This document shows positions 50,458 through 61,124 of a stretch of 64,000 nt of DNA, in pieces (position 1 is the first letter of the stretch; the number at the start of each line of letters is the position of its first letter). The DNA lies in contig CAZJUP010000009.1 in NCBI GenBank assembly GCA_964549275.1, positions 32,355-96,354 on the forward strand, in the 5' to 3' direction. This stretch comes from CAZJUP01 sp964549275 (GTDB taxonomy: Bacteria > Fidelibacterota > Marinisomatia > Marinisomatales > TCS55). Made by a program: the position numbers and the translations under genes. The notes under the pieces were generated by a model that was not told the origin of the DNA, made no database searches, and worked only from the letters and a program-made list of their open reading frames with translations.

Positions 50458-51177
50458 GGGTCATGACTAGTTTAGCGGGTTATTTCGAAAGATTTCGAGT
50501 AATATTTGGTAGATATTATCATGCCTGTAATTGAACCTAAACTCACTTTCTTTCAAATGTAAATAGAACGAATTTTTATGAATTCCACGATGCTTAGAAA
50601 GCCTGGTTTTAGCATACCCCCAGAAGCTTTCAATTCCATTAATATGTGCCCGTCCTCTTGCAAATTCATTCTTCCCATGGTGAACTCTAAAATGTTTTTT
50701 GTATCCCAAATCGACCAATCCATTATAACCTCTCCAGCCATCTGAATGTATAATTGTTTCCATATCTACACGCCCCCGTATGATATCCTGGAGCGTCTTC
50801 CGACGAGCATCTTGAACAATTTCTGTATAAACTTTACCTTTCCGTTTGAGGATTCCAAATACAATTGTTTTACAGCTGGCACCGCGACCGCGCTTTGCGC
50901 CAAAGTAACTTTCATCTATTTCCACCTCACCGCTAAGTGGCGATTCAATTTCACAAAGCTCTGCGATTCTGATTTGAATGGACTTAAGGTAACGGTTAAC
51001 AGTATTTCGATTAAGATGGGAAAGTTCACTGATTTGAACAGCATCCAGATCCAAAGAAAACAGCTTAACCAACTGTCTAAATTTCTTCTCAGAAATATGG
51101 GAACGCTTAACATACTTGTTTCTCATTGTCATACAAGAACTTACAGCCTTTTATCTTATGCATTTTAGTCATGACCC
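50458..51177 (-). mobile_element. IS1595-type insertion sequence with 8-bp target duplication
   Basis: Terminal inverted repeats GGGTCATGACTA (50458-50469) and TAGTCATGACCC (51166-51177) enclose a single transposase gene. The flanks are taaaaaaa at 50450-50457 and the same at 51178-51185, an 8-bp duplication as expected for this family. The element is complete and lies between two + strand genes without breaking either. Confidence 0.92.
50467..51132 (-). CDS. IS1595-family (ISXO2-like) transposase
   Basis: A 221-residue DDE-type transposase on the minus strand. The N-terminal half has a helix-turn-helix-like R-N-T-V-N-R-Y-L-K. The DDE core includes E-I-D-E-S-Y-F-G near 72, H-S-D-G-W-R-G-Y near 129 and N-G-I-E-S-F-W-G near 164-171, the ISXO2 signature. 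Length and frame are intact, so it may be active. The start is ATG near the right inverted repeat. Confidence 0.93.
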   Translation of the reverse strand: MTMRNKYVKRSHISEKKFRQLVKLFSLDLDAVQISELSHLNRNTVNRYLKSIQIRIAELCEIESPLSGEVEIDESYFGAKRGRGASCKTIVFGILKRKGKVYTEIVQDARRKTLQDIIRGRVDMETIIHSDGWRGYNGLVDLGYKKHFRVHHGKNEFARGRAHINGIESFWGYAKTRLSKHRGIHKNSFYLHLKESEFRFNYRHDNIYQILLEIFRNNPLN

Positions 51178-51207
51178 TAAAAAAAATATGAAAGGGGAAA
51201 ACAAAAG

Positions 51208-53649
51208 ATGAAACATATTATATCACTTTTAATTTTTACCGAGATGATCTTGAGTCAACATGGGAACTTAACCGGACGGGTTAGTGACGCCTCTACACAT
51301 CAGCCCCTCATTGGTGCAAATGTTATTTTGAAAGGGATGGATGTGGGAGCAGCAACGGATATGGAGGGGCATTTTTATATACAGGATATACCGGTGGGGA
51401 GCTATACTGTTACGATTACGATGATTGGATATGAACCCATTTCAAGGGCCAATGTGCATATTGTTTCAAAGCGATCTAAACAAACAAACTTCTCTCTATT
51501 TCCACAAGTCTTGCAAGGTGAAAGTGTAGAAGTTACAGCAAGATATTTCGAACGAGTTCGAGATGCCGTAACCAGCAGTCGGTCAGTTGACATTGAAGAA
51601 ATTCGTTCTGACCCCGTAGGGGCCTACGATATCATGGCTATGATGCAGAGCCTCCCGTCGGTGATATCCGGCGCAGACCAAAATAACGAAATCATCGTAA
51701 GAGGGGGAAAGCCTGGAGAAAATTTATTTGTGATGGACCATATAGAAATTCCTTATCCTAATCATTTTCCCGAGCAAGGAAAAGGCGGGGGTCCCGTAAC
51801 GATGATTGAAACAGATTTTATCGAAAGAGTCGATTTTTTTGCTGGCTCATTTCCGGCAAGATATGGGGAAAAATTATCGTCGGTCATGGATGTAACCCTT
51901 CGGGAAGGAAACCGGGAGCGCCATTTATCCGAGTTTAATTTTAATATGGCAGGATTTGGGTTTAATTTTGAAGGTCCTGTACCAGGAAACGGCTCTTATA
52001 TCTTTGCAGTAAAGCGATCGTTCCTAGACTTTGTTATTCAGCAGTCTGGACTCATGGCTATTCCTCAATATTGGACTGGACAGGGAAAACTTGCTTATCG
52101 CTTAAGTCCTACGAAAATATTATCGTTTAATATGATTGGCGGATTGGATGCCATTAATATTGAAGGAGAGGATGACCCTCAGCTTAGGGGTGCAGAAAAC
52201 GTGGATTTTAAATCTAATCAACTCACCTTGGGTGCAACCTATAAAAACCTGTTTTCGAAAAAAGGATATGGAATATTTTCTCTAAGCACAAGTCGTATCG
52301 GACTCAATACGGATGTTTATCGGTATCTCAAAAAAAATGAAAAAGACCAATACTATGGACAAAAGGATGCAGAATGGGAAACGACGTTCAAGAGCGATTG
52401 GGTGTTTCGACTGAATTCAAAATTGGAATTAAGTGCCGGATTTAACTTTAAATACACTCACCTGGATTATGACAATTGGTGGGAAGGGGAACCGAGAAAA
52501 ATTTATGGCTATTCCCTCCAAGATTCATTATCGGTAAAATCTATCAGTTCTGAAGAGTTCTGGGCAGATTATTTCGGCAATACTGATGCCATCGTAAAGC
52601 CCATTGCCGTTATTGGTACCTACGATACGGTGATTACCCGGTCTGTGTTGGATTACCATAATACAGGATTGTATGCCCAAGCGAATTTAAAACCATTGCC
52701 ACGAGTGGAAATTTCTACCGGACTTCGATTTGAGTCTCTAAGCTTTACAGGGAAAAGCACTCTGTCCCCTAGGGTTGGGTTTTCTTTTTATGTGACACCA
52801 ACATTAAAGTTGAATTTTGCCGGCGGTCGATATTTTCAGGCACCCTTTAATATTCATTTAAATTCAACTCAAGGGAATACGAAAGAATTAAAACATTATT
52901 ATGCGGATCAAGTTGTAGGGGGCATTGAATATTTTTTAAGCGCAGATACACGCCTGACTTTAGAAGGGTTTGATAAACAGTATCAGGAAATGATTGGCTT
53001 TGAGATTCTTGAAGATATCTCAGGCCGGGATAGTTTAGACTATAGAAATTTGACCAATAGAGATGAATCCCGAACCAAAGGAATAGAATTTTTTATTCAG
53101 AAAAAATATTCGAACAATTGGTATGGCTCACTGGCTTGGTCCCATTCGATTTCTGAAGAAATAGACCCCAGGACGGGTGTGAAGTTTCCGGGAGAATATG
53201 ACTACGGTGATGTGGTTACTTTAGTTGGAGGGTATAAAATACGCTACATGGAATACCCCTGGTACAGGCAGTATAAGGAAACATGGGTGGCAAAAGCCAC
53301 AAGCTGGTTGCCTGTGGCTCCAGCAGATGAATTTGAAATCGGAATTAAGCTTCGATATTTGGGTGGTCGGCCCTATACGCCTAAATCGTATGACCATAAC
53401 ATACGGGAGTGGGGTGTAGAGTCATCTGCCCCATGGAATACTGCTCGGTATGACTCCTATTTAAGGTTTGATATTCTCCTCCAACAGCGGTTCTTCTTTA
53501 AGCGGATGAATATGGTCGCCTATTGGGATATCATGAATGTCTTTAATCGGGACAACCCATGGGAAACGATTTATAAGGAAGATGGCTCAACAGATATGGC
53601 TTGGCAGTTTAAAACCTTTCCTATTGGAGGAATTGTATTGGAATTCTAA
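51208..53649 (+). CDS. TonB-dependent outer-membrane receptor with carboxypeptidase-regulatory-like domain
   Basis: An 813-residue receptor. Signal peptide (I-S-L-L-I-F-T-E-M-I-L-S), CarboxypepD_reg-like domain about 21-100 (L-T-G-R-V-S-D-A-S-T-H-Q-P-L-I-G-A-N), plug with L-P-S-V-I-S-G-A-D-Q-N-N-E-I-I-V-R-G (about 150-167), then a large barrel ending in G-G-I-V-L-E-F. It is longer than the receptor at 46226 and only distantly related. Its ATG follows the IS by 30 bp, and an aaaggggaaaac site is present. The IS insertion probably displaced the former upstream promoter. Confidence 0.87.
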   Translation: MKHIISLLIFTEMILSQHGNLTGRVSDASTHQPLIGANVILKGMDVGAATDMEGHFYIQDIPVGSYTVTITMIGYEPISRANVHIVSKRSKQTNFSLFPQVLQGESVEVTARYFERVRDAVTSSRSVDIEEIRSDPVGAYDIMAMMQSLPSVISGADQNNEIIVRGGKPGENLFVMDHIEIPYPNHFPEQGKGGGPVTMIETDFIERVDFFAGSFPARYGEKLSSVMDVTLREGNRERHLSEFNFNMAGFGFNFEGPVPGNGSYIFAVKRSFLDFVIQQSGLMAIPQYWTGQGKLAYRLSPTKILSFNMIGGLDAINIEGEDDPQLRGAENVDFKSNQLTLGATYKNLFSKKGYGIFSLSTSRIGLNTDVYRYLKKNEKDQYYGQKDAEWETTFKSDWVFRLNSKLELSAGFNFKYTHLDYDNWWEGEPRKIYGYSLQDSLSVKSISSEEFWADYFGNTDAIVKPIAVIGTYDTVITRSVLDYHNTGLYAQANLKPLPRVEISTGLRFESLSFTGKSTLSPRVGFSFYVTPTLKLNFAGGRYFQAPFNIHLNSTQGNTKELKHYYADQVVGGIEYFLSADTRLTLEGFDKQYQEMIGFEILEDISGRDSLDYRNLTNRDESRTKGIEFFIQKKYSNNWYGSLAWSHSISEEIDPRTGVKFPGEYDYGDVVTLVGGYKIRYMEYPWYRQYKETWVAKATSWLPVAPADEFEIGIKLRYLGGRPYTPKSYDHNIREWGVESSAPWNTARYDSYLRFDILLQQRFFFKRMNMVAYWDIMNVFNRDNPWETIYKEDGSTDMAWQFKTFPIGGIVLEF

Positions 53650-53685
53650 AGCAAACCGGTTTATACGACAGACGTAAATTCAAAC

Positions 53686-53877
53686 ATGGGTGTATCGCTA
53701 TATTTGCTGATTTTAATTGGTCTCCTCATCTTTGGGGCAGCTATCATGATTGCCCGGGCAAACCGAGTTGAATCTGATGATTTGGAAATAAATACAGAAG
53801 AATGGGATTGCCCTGAATGCGGGTTTCATGTACAGATGGGAGACACGTGTATATATTGTGACACCGAAAAGAATTGA
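53686..53877 (+). CDS. Small membrane protein with C-terminal zinc ribbon
   Basis: 63 residues: one N-terminal helix (about 4-25) and a C-terminal zinc-ribbon pattern C-P-E-C-G and C-I-Y-C. Function unknown; it may be an anchored zinc-binding domain. Confidence 0.6.
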   Translation: MGVSLYLLILIGLLIFGAAIMIARANRVESDDLEINTEEWDCPECGFHVQMGDTCIYCDTEKN

Positions 53878-53883
53878 AAATCA

Positions 53884-53973
53884 AAGTGCAAGGTAAAACA
53901 CAGGATAAAGTTTTGCTCTGTATGGATTATCGCCTTACCTCACAAGATTAATTTCTGTTTTACCTCTTTGCTT
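53884..53973. repeat. Intergenic inverted repeat
   Basis: AAGTGCAAGGTAAAACA (53884-53900) and TGTTTTACCTCTTTGCTT (53956-53973) are largely complementary, between the zinc-ribbon gene and the next membrane gene. Confidence 0.45.
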
Positions 53974-54034
53974 AAAAACCTAGTTATAGGATAAATGCCA
54001 TATCTATTTTTAAATATTAAATGTATTTTCTTGT

Positions 54035-54685
54035 ATGCACCGACTCGAAATTCATGAACCCATGACCGTATTTACTGATTTAATTATCATGGGCCTGGGG
54101 ATTTGGTTCGCTAAAGAAATCCACGCCCTCCACATAAAAAGTTCAATGGCTGTTCACTGGCAATTCGGTAAAGCATTTTGGCTCATGGCTGCTGCAGGGT
54201 TGTTTGGCGCAATTGCCCATGGGGTAGGCCCCCATTTATCGGATGTTTTAAATAAAGTCATCTGGAAATTCACAATGCTTTTTATAGGTTTTACCAGTTT
54301 TTCGCTAATCATGGGCTCCCTGTATCATGGCTTCCAAATTGAAACAGTACATCTCGTACGGTGGGTCCTGATTACTTTAGTCATTGGCTACGTTTTAGTT
54401 GTTATTAACGATGACCGTTTTATCAATGCGGTGAGATTTTACATTCCGGCCATGATGATAATGTTGGGGGTCATGCTTTATAGTTATTTTGCCAATAATT
54501 CGTCAGGAACCGGTTGGGTGATTATCAGTGTAATTATCGCATTTTTTGGTGCTGGCATTCAGGTGGGTTCTATTTCACTCCACAAGCATTTTAATCATAA
54601 TGATATTTACCATGTCATTCAAATGGGATCAATGGCTTGTTTATATCGGGGTGTGATTTTCTTGAAAGACTTCGGAAATTATTGA
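54035..54685 (+). CDS. Multi-pass membrane protein (DUF6962-like)
   Basis: A 216-residue protein with about six to seven helices. The opening H-E-P-M-T-V-F-T-D-L-I-I near 7-18 and conserved His pattern (A-H-G near 67, L-Y-H-G-F near 97, L-H-K-H near 180) recall the DUF6962 group of His-rich membrane proteins. Function unknown. 54686-54824 downstream holds a weak AGGAT/ATCCT inverted repeat and no gene. Confidence 0.65.
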   Translation: MHRLEIHEPMTVFTDLIIMGLGIWFAKEIHALHIKSSMAVHWQFGKAFWLMAAAGLFGAIAHGVGPHLSDVLNKVIWKFTMLFIGFTSFSLIMGSLYHGFQIETVHLVRWVLITLVIGYVLVVINDDRFINAVRFYIPAMMIMLGVMLYSYFANNSSGTGWVIISVIIAFFGAGIQVGSISLHKHFNHNDIYHVIQMGSMACLYRGVIFLKDFGNY

Positions 54686-54824
54686 AAGAAGATTAATCAG
54701 CGAGACAGGATAATTTGTTTCACTGGGCTTTTCAGTTCCAACTAATTGATAGAATTCTCTAATTCGTTATCCTTATCCTGATTCAACAGCCCTAAATTCC
54801 CGCTCAATTTTTAAAGGATTTACA

Positions 54825-56123
54825 GTGAAGATAGATATTATAGAACCAAACAGTTACGCGCGAGAATTTTTAATTAGTTTGGATTGGGACGAAATTGCCG
54901 GAGATTTTGAAAAAGCCGTAAAAAAATTCGGGAAAAAGATCAAATTACCCGGATTTCGACCCGGAAAAGTCCCTCGTAAAACTCTTATGATGCAGTTTCA
55001 ACCTGCAATCGAAGCGGAGTTTATTGAAGATTCTGTCAATACCTATTATTTTAAAGCGTTAAACGAGAAAAAACTTGTACCAGTGAATAAAGCTGAAGTC
55101 AGCGATGTTCACTTCCATTTTGAAGAACATTTTAATTTTAAGGTGACTTTCGAAATTGAACCGGAAATTCCTTTGCCTAAACTAAAGAAAAACAGCCTGA
55201 AAGTTGAATTCACCCAATATGTGACCGATGAAGAGGATATTAACTTAGCCATTGAGGATATGCGAAAGTCCCACGTGGAAGTACAAACCGTTGAAGATGG
55301 CGCAAAAAAGGACGATTTTTTGGTTTGCGACCTCCAGGAAATGGATGCAAGTGGGGTTCCTATTATTGGTAAAAAACTCGAAACACGGTACATTCGTATT
55401 GGAGACGGAGTATTTGGTGGAGATAACCAGTCCAAATTAGTAGGTTTAAAACCAGGTGATAATGCTCGGGTGACTGTTCCAGTCGATGAAAAAGGGAATT
55501 TGGGTGATTATGAAGTAAGCGTCACGAATGTAGAACGTCAATTGCTCCCTGAAGTCAATGATGATTTTGTGAAATTGGTGGACGCTGAAGCCAAAAATGT
55601 TTCGGAATTTAAGTCTCGTATCCAAAAGAAGTTGGAAGAGGCATATGCGAATCGTGCAGAAGAGGCATTAGATCGTCAATTATCGGATGCGTGTATTTCG
55701 CTTTCAAAAATGGAATACCCACCGTCCATGGTGGAGTCTTACCTTGAGCATATGGTGGAAGAAATTCAGAAAGGCCAAAAACAACACTTGGAAGAGGAAA
55801 AAGTCCGGGAGATTTATAAACCAATTGCTGAACGTAATTTAAAATGGTATTTATTAAGGAAATCCATTTTAAAAAGCCAAGACTTTGAAGTGACGAAAGA
55901 GGATTTGGATGCCGAGATTGAAGGGTTAAAAGTCAAGTCACCGGAAAGAGCCAAAGAAATTGAAAAGTACTATAAAAAACCCAGTAATCGTTCTCATTTA
56001 GAAGATGATATTATGGAAAAGAAAATCTTGGCTTATTTAAAAGAATTTGCGAAAATCAAGAACGTAAAAGTTCACACAAAAGACCTACGTAAACAAGCGG
56101 AGGCGGAAGCAAAACAACAATGA
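54825..56123 (+). CDS. tig: Trigger factor
   Basis: A ribosome-associated chaperone of 432 residues starting at GTG 54825. The N-terminal ribosome-binding domain has the signature G-F-R-P-G-K-V-P (about 45-52; the GFRxGKxP motif). A FKBP-like middle domain with altered active-site residues spans about 150-240. The helical C-terminal domain follows. Its end overlaps clpP by 4 bp, the common tig-clpP-clpX order. Confidence 0.96.
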   Translation: MKIDIIEPNSYAREFLISLDWDEIAGDFEKAVKKFGKKIKLPGFRPGKVPRKTLMMQFQPAIEAEFIEDSVNTYYFKALNEKKLVPVNKAEVSDVHFHFEEHFNFKVTFEIEPEIPLPKLKKNSLKVEFTQYVTDEEDINLAIEDMRKSHVEVQTVEDGAKKDDFLVCDLQEMDASGVPIIGKKLETRYIRIGDGVFGGDNQSKLVGLKPGDNARVTVPVDEKGNLGDYEVSVTNVERQLLPEVNDDFVKLVDAEAKNVSEFKSRIQKKLEEAYANRAEEALDRQLSDACISLSKMEYPPSMVESYLEHMVEEIQKGQKQHLEEEKVREIYKPIAERNLKWYLLRKSILKSQDFEVTKEDLDAEIEGLKVKSPERAKEIEKYYKKPSNRSHLEDDIMEKKILAYLKEFAKIKNVKVHTKDLRKQAEAEAKQQ

Positions 56124-56722
56124 ATATAGAATTAAAAAATCAACTTGTGCCCATGGTAGTAGAGCAGACAGGCCGCTACGAACGAGCATATGACATCTAC
56201 TCACGTCTCTTAAAGGAGCGCATCGTATTTTTAGGAACGCCCATTGATGATACAGTGGCATCACTGATTATCGCACAATTATTATTCTTAGAAGCGGAAA
56301 ATAATGACAAAGATATATTTCTCTACATCAATTCCCCAGGCGGAATTATAACATCGGGGATGGGTATTTATGATACCATGCAATATATTAAACCTGATGT
56401 GGCAACAATCTGCATGGGGCAAGCGGCCAGTATGGGTGCTTTTTTATTGGCGGGAGGCGCAAAAGGGAAAAGATCTGCTTTACCCAACGCACGAATTATG
56501 ATTCACCAGCCTTTGGGTGGGGCAGAAGGCCAGGCTACAGATATTAAAATTCAAGCTGATGAAATTTTGAGGATGAAAACTCAACTCAACAGGATTCTAG
56601 CTAAGAATACAAAACAATCTCTGAAAAAGATTGAAAAAGATTCTGATAGGAATTTTTTCATGAGTGCGAACGAAGCTAAATCCTACGGATTAATCGACGC
56701 AATCCTAACCCACAGAAAATAG
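56120..56722 (+). CDS. clpP: ATP-dependent Clp protease proteolytic subunit
   Basis: A 200-residue serine protease. Catalytic Ser104 in G-Q-A-A-S-M-G-A and His129 in M-I-H-Q-P-L-G-G are visible; the Asp follows about 50 residues later. The N-terminal gating segment (Q-L-V-P-M-V-V-E-Q-T-G-R-Y-E-R) is typical. Its last base is shared with the clpX GTG start. Confidence 0.97.
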   Translation: MNIELKNQLVPMVVEQTGRYERAYDIYSRLLKERIVFLGTPIDDTVASLIIAQLLFLEAENNDKDIFLYINSPGGIITSGMGIYDTMQYIKPDVATICMGQAASMGAFLLAGGAKGKRSALPNARIMIHQPLGGAEGQATDIKIQADEILRMKTQLNRILAKNTKQSLKKIEKDSDRNFFMSANEAKSYGLIDAILTHRK

Positions 56723-57861
56723 TGCCGGATAAATTATCAAGATTAACAAAGAGATTTCCGGAAGATTCTCAAAAACCGGAAGATAATGCACCGCCCAGTC
56801 TGCACAAACCCTCAGAAATAAAGGAATATCTTGATCAATATGTTATTGGCCAAGACACGGCTAAGCGGGCCATGGCGGTGGCAGTGTATAACCATTATAA
56901 GCGTATTTTGTCTCATACTTCTGAAGATGACGTAGAACTGGAAAAAAGTAATATCCTCGTTATAGGTGGTACGGGTACAGGTAAAACCCTGCTTGCAGAA
57001 ACCCTTGCCCGTTTTCTTGCAGTTCCCTTTGCCCTGACGGATGCCACGACTCTTACAGAAGCCGGATATGTTGGTGAGGATGTAGAGAATATTCTGGTGC
57101 GGCTTTTGCAGGTTTCAAATTATGATATATCGCGGGCTCAAGCAGGAATTATATATATCGATGAAATTGATAAAATAGCGCGAAAAACATCCAGCCCTTC
57201 TATTACCAGGGATGTTTCCGGTGAAGGGGTTCAACAAGCTCTCCTAAAAATACTGGAAGGAACTATTGCTCAACTTCCACCAAAGGGAGGTCGCAAACAC
57301 CCGGAACAAAGTTTAATTCCTATGGATACGAAAAATATCTTATTTATATGTGGGGGATCATTTGACGGTTTGGAGGAGGTAATCCAAACTCGAAAAGGAA
57401 AAAGTGAGATTGGGTTTGGGTCAAAACTAAGCTCAAAAAATAATGTCGAACACGATTTGAAAGATGTTCAGCCGGAAGATTTAATCCAGTATGGATTTAT
57501 TCCAGAGTTGGTGGGACGATTGCCGGTAACAACAACTTTAGAAAAGTTGGATGAAACTGCGCTAAAAACAGTATTGATTCAGCCCAAAAACTCTCTGGTT
57601 AAGCAATATAAAAAGCTCTTTAAAATGGAAGGGATCGAATTAGAGTTCCAAGATGACGCATTGGATGAGATTATTCAATTGGCGATAAAGCGGAAATCTG
57701 GCGCAAGGGCTTTACGGTCTGTTATGGAACATACGATGATGGATCTCATGTATCATCTCCCCGAATATTCAGAGCAAGATATTTCGACTATAATTATCAC
57801 CGGTCAATTTATAAAAAAGGGGAAAAAACCGATTTTACGCCGCCGCCGTAAATCTGCGTAA
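56722..57861 (+). CDS. clpX: ClpX ATPase lacking the N-terminal zinc-binding domain
   Basis: An AAA+ unfoldase, 379 residues instead of about 420. All ATPase parts are present: Walker A G-G-T-G-T-G-K-T (about 84-91), pore loop G-Y-V-G (about 116-119), G-G-R-K-H-P loop, Walker B I-Y-I-D-E-I-D, IGF loop (I-G-F-G-S) for ClpP docking, and C-terminal R-S-G-A-R-A-L-R. The four-Cys zinc domain that normally precedes it is absent: only about 25 residues lie before the conserved P-S-E-I-K-E-Y-L-D-Q-Y-V-I-G-Q start, and the upstream DNA is clpP coding sequence, so this is real and not a wrong start. Confidence 0.94.
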   Translation: MPDKLSRLTKRFPEDSQKPEDNAPPSLHKPSEIKEYLDQYVIGQDTAKRAMAVAVYNHYKRILSHTSEDDVELEKSNILVIGGTGTGKTLLAETLARFLAVPFALTDATTLTEAGYVGEDVENILVRLLQVSNYDISRAQAGIIYIDEIDKIARKTSSPSITRDVSGEGVQQALLKILEGTIAQLPPKGGRKHPEQSLIPMDTKNILFICGGSFDGLEEVIQTRKGKSEIGFGSKLSSKNNVEHDLKDVQPEDLIQYGFIPELVGRLPVTTTLEKLDETALKTVLIQPKNSLVKQYKKLFKMEGIELEFQDDALDEIIQLAIKRKSGARALRSVMEHTMMDLMYHLPEYSEQDISTIIITGQFIKKGKKPILRRRRKSA

Positions 57862-57927
57862 GGCAGTTCTTTCCCTCTTAATTTATTCTTCTGTATATTA
57901 CCCCTCGAATCCGAGGATTATTATTTT

Positions 57928-58983
57928 ATGAATTCGATAAAAACCCTGCTTTTATTGATGACTGTGACTGTCATGTTCGGTCAGGTAAAATACCGTTCCG
58001 TAGATGAAGTCAGAGAAGAATGGCAGGATTACACCTCTTTCCAAAAACAAGAATTGGTTTCTTTCAGCAATTTTCTCTTTTCCGAAGGATTTTATGAGAG
58101 GGCGCTATTAGGATATTTTCAATATTTATATAAATATCCCGGAGACCCATTGGAATTTGCTGCCTATTATAAAATTGCGCAATCTTATGAATTTATGGGC
58201 AAACCAGACTTAGCCCTGAATTATTACCAACGGATAATTGATAAAGCTGAACCCAATTCTTATGAAGCACAAGCAGCGGATTATAAAATTACCTACCTTT
58301 CCCTTAAAGCTAATGATTTTGAAAACGTATTAAACCGTACAGCTGGTTCTGAAGATCCCTATGATATGGTTTTCAGGGGTTATGTTCATATGCACCAGTT
58401 GGAGTGGATACCAGCGCGGCAGTCATTTAAATCTGCTGAAGCTGCTTTTGATCACCGTCATTATTCAAAACTGATTCGACCAATGTATAAAGCAATTAAC
58501 AAGGCGATTAATGCTCCACTTAAAAAACGAATGCCTGCATTGCTTTCTTCTTTGGTCCCCGGGGGAGGGCATGTTTATCTCCGGCAATTTGAGAATGCAG
58601 TGGGGTCAGCGGCTTCCTCATTATTATTATACACTGCACTGCTGACTCTCCCTAAAGTCACTCAATCAGGTAACTTAGAATTCGAAGAAATAACACAGAA
58701 ATCCCTTCCATTGAATAATACACACGGTCTTTCTGGCTCAGCGTCCACAACGGGGACCTATTCTATGCCCAATCCTCTCAGTTTAAAATTAGCGCGCAGA
58801 AAATTACTGGTTCCACCGGCGATGTTAGCCTTGGGATTATATGCAGGCAGTATTTGGAAAACTATTCATGATATTGATACTGCAAATCGAAAGCTTGTAG
58901 AGCGATTTATTGGAAAAGTTTCAGATAGGTTACCTGTGGACCGTTTTATGGATTTTACCGAACCGGAATTTATTTTAAGATAA
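57928..58983 (+). CDS. Exported TPR-like protein with C-terminal DUF5683-like membrane region
   Basis: A 351-residue protein. A signal peptide (L-L-L-L-M-T-V-T-V-M-F-G) is followed by TPR-like helices (about 30-170). Near residue 210 there is a V-P-G-G-G-H-V-Y-L-R-Q-F segment and hydrophobic stretches, recalling DUF5683/P-G-x-G-x-x-Y-type membrane proteins of FCB bacteria. It is the last gene before the rRNA operon. Function unknown. Confidence 0.65.
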   Translation: MNSIKTLLLLMTVTVMFGQVKYRSVDEVREEWQDYTSFQKQELVSFSNFLFSEGFYERALLGYFQYLYKYPGDPLEFAAYYKIAQSYEFMGKPDLALNYYQRIIDKAEPNSYEAQAADYKITYLSLKANDFENVLNRTAGSEDPYDMVFRGYVHMHQLEWIPARQSFKSAEAAFDHRHYSKLIRPMYKAINKAINAPLKKRMPALLSSLVPGGGHVYLRQFENAVGSAASSLLLYTALLTLPKVTQSGNLEFEEITQKSLPLNNTHGLSGSASTTGTYSMPNPLSLKLARRKLLVPPAMLALGLYAGSIWKTIHDIDTANRKLVERFIGKVSDRLPVDRFMDFTEPEFILR

Positions 58984-58996
58984 TTCATTTTATATA

Positions 58997-59026
58997 TTGA
59001 CAGGTGTCAATTAAAAATCCTAATAT
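58997..59026 (+). promoter_or_regulatory. rRNA operon promoter (sigma-70-like)
   Basis: TTGACA at 58997-59002, 18-bp spacer, TAATAT at 59021-59026, about 130 bp ahead of the 16S 5' end. The leader between contains a GTCG…CGAC hairpin around 59112-59130. Confidence 0.65.
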
Positions 59027-59156
59027 TGTGGGCTGTCGAGGACAGTAAAATCAATTTTTTGAAAGCTTATTGAAAATTAGGTATGCGTGGTCCAGTAAAT
59101 TGGATTTGAGCGTCGTCCTTTATGGGCGACAAAACAGACAAACAGAATCAAACATA

Positions 59157-60724
<1,568 letters not shown>

Positions 60725-60729
60725 AGTAA

Positions 60730-60745
60730 TCCCGCAATTGCGGGA
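60730..60745. repeat. Perfect palindrome TCCCGCAATTGCGGGA in the 16S-tRNA spacer
   Basis: A 16-bp perfect palindrome directly after the 16S end; probably an RNA-processing or spacer hairpin. Confidence 0.6.
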
Positions 60746-60790
60746 TATGGTCGAACTCAGATCCTTGTGATCACGCATACCACTTTTTTT

Positions 60791-60864
60791 GGGCTTGTAG
60801 CTCAGGTGGTTAGAGCGCATCCCTGATAAGGATGAGGTCCGTGGTTCGAGTCCACGCAGGCCCA
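60791..60864 (+). tRNA. tRNA-Ile (GAU anticodon)
   Basis: 74 nt. Acceptor GGGCTTG pairs with CAGGCCC (one G-U); anticodon loop CTGATAA; T-loop GGTTCGAGTCC. No encoded CCA (next bases CAT). Confidence 0.96.
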
Positions 60865-60889
60865 CATCGGCTACTGGCTCCAATACTAT

Positions 60890-60962
60890 GGGGCTATAGC
60901 TCAGTTGGGAGAGCGCCTGATTTGCATTCAGGAGGTCATCGGTTCGATCCCGGTTAGCTCCA
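60890..60962 (+). tRNA. tRNA-Ala (UGC anticodon)
   Basis: 73 nt. Acceptor GGGGCTA pairs with TAGCTCC; anticodon loop TTTGCAT; T-arm GGTTCGATCC. Ala and Ile in the rRNA spacer is the common arrangement. Confidence 0.96.
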
Positions 60963-61051
60963 CACCCTAATAATTTTACTTCCTTATGGAAGATTTTTAC
61001 CTGAAGAATAACTGAAGGTAAAATTGTTTTTTGACAATTGGGAATTGACGT

Positions 61052-61096
61052 CGATTCACTGCAAGTGAATCGTCTTCTGCGAATTCGCGGAAGACG
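61052..61096. repeat. Two strong hairpins before the 23S gene
   Basis: CGATTCAC-TGCAA-GTGAATCG (61052-61072) and CGTCTTCTGCG-AATT-CGCGGAAGACG (61071-61096) sit side by side. They are likely rRNA processing structures. Confidence 0.55.
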
Positions 61097-61124
61097 GTAG
61101 CTTCACTTGACAAAACAAGCCTTT

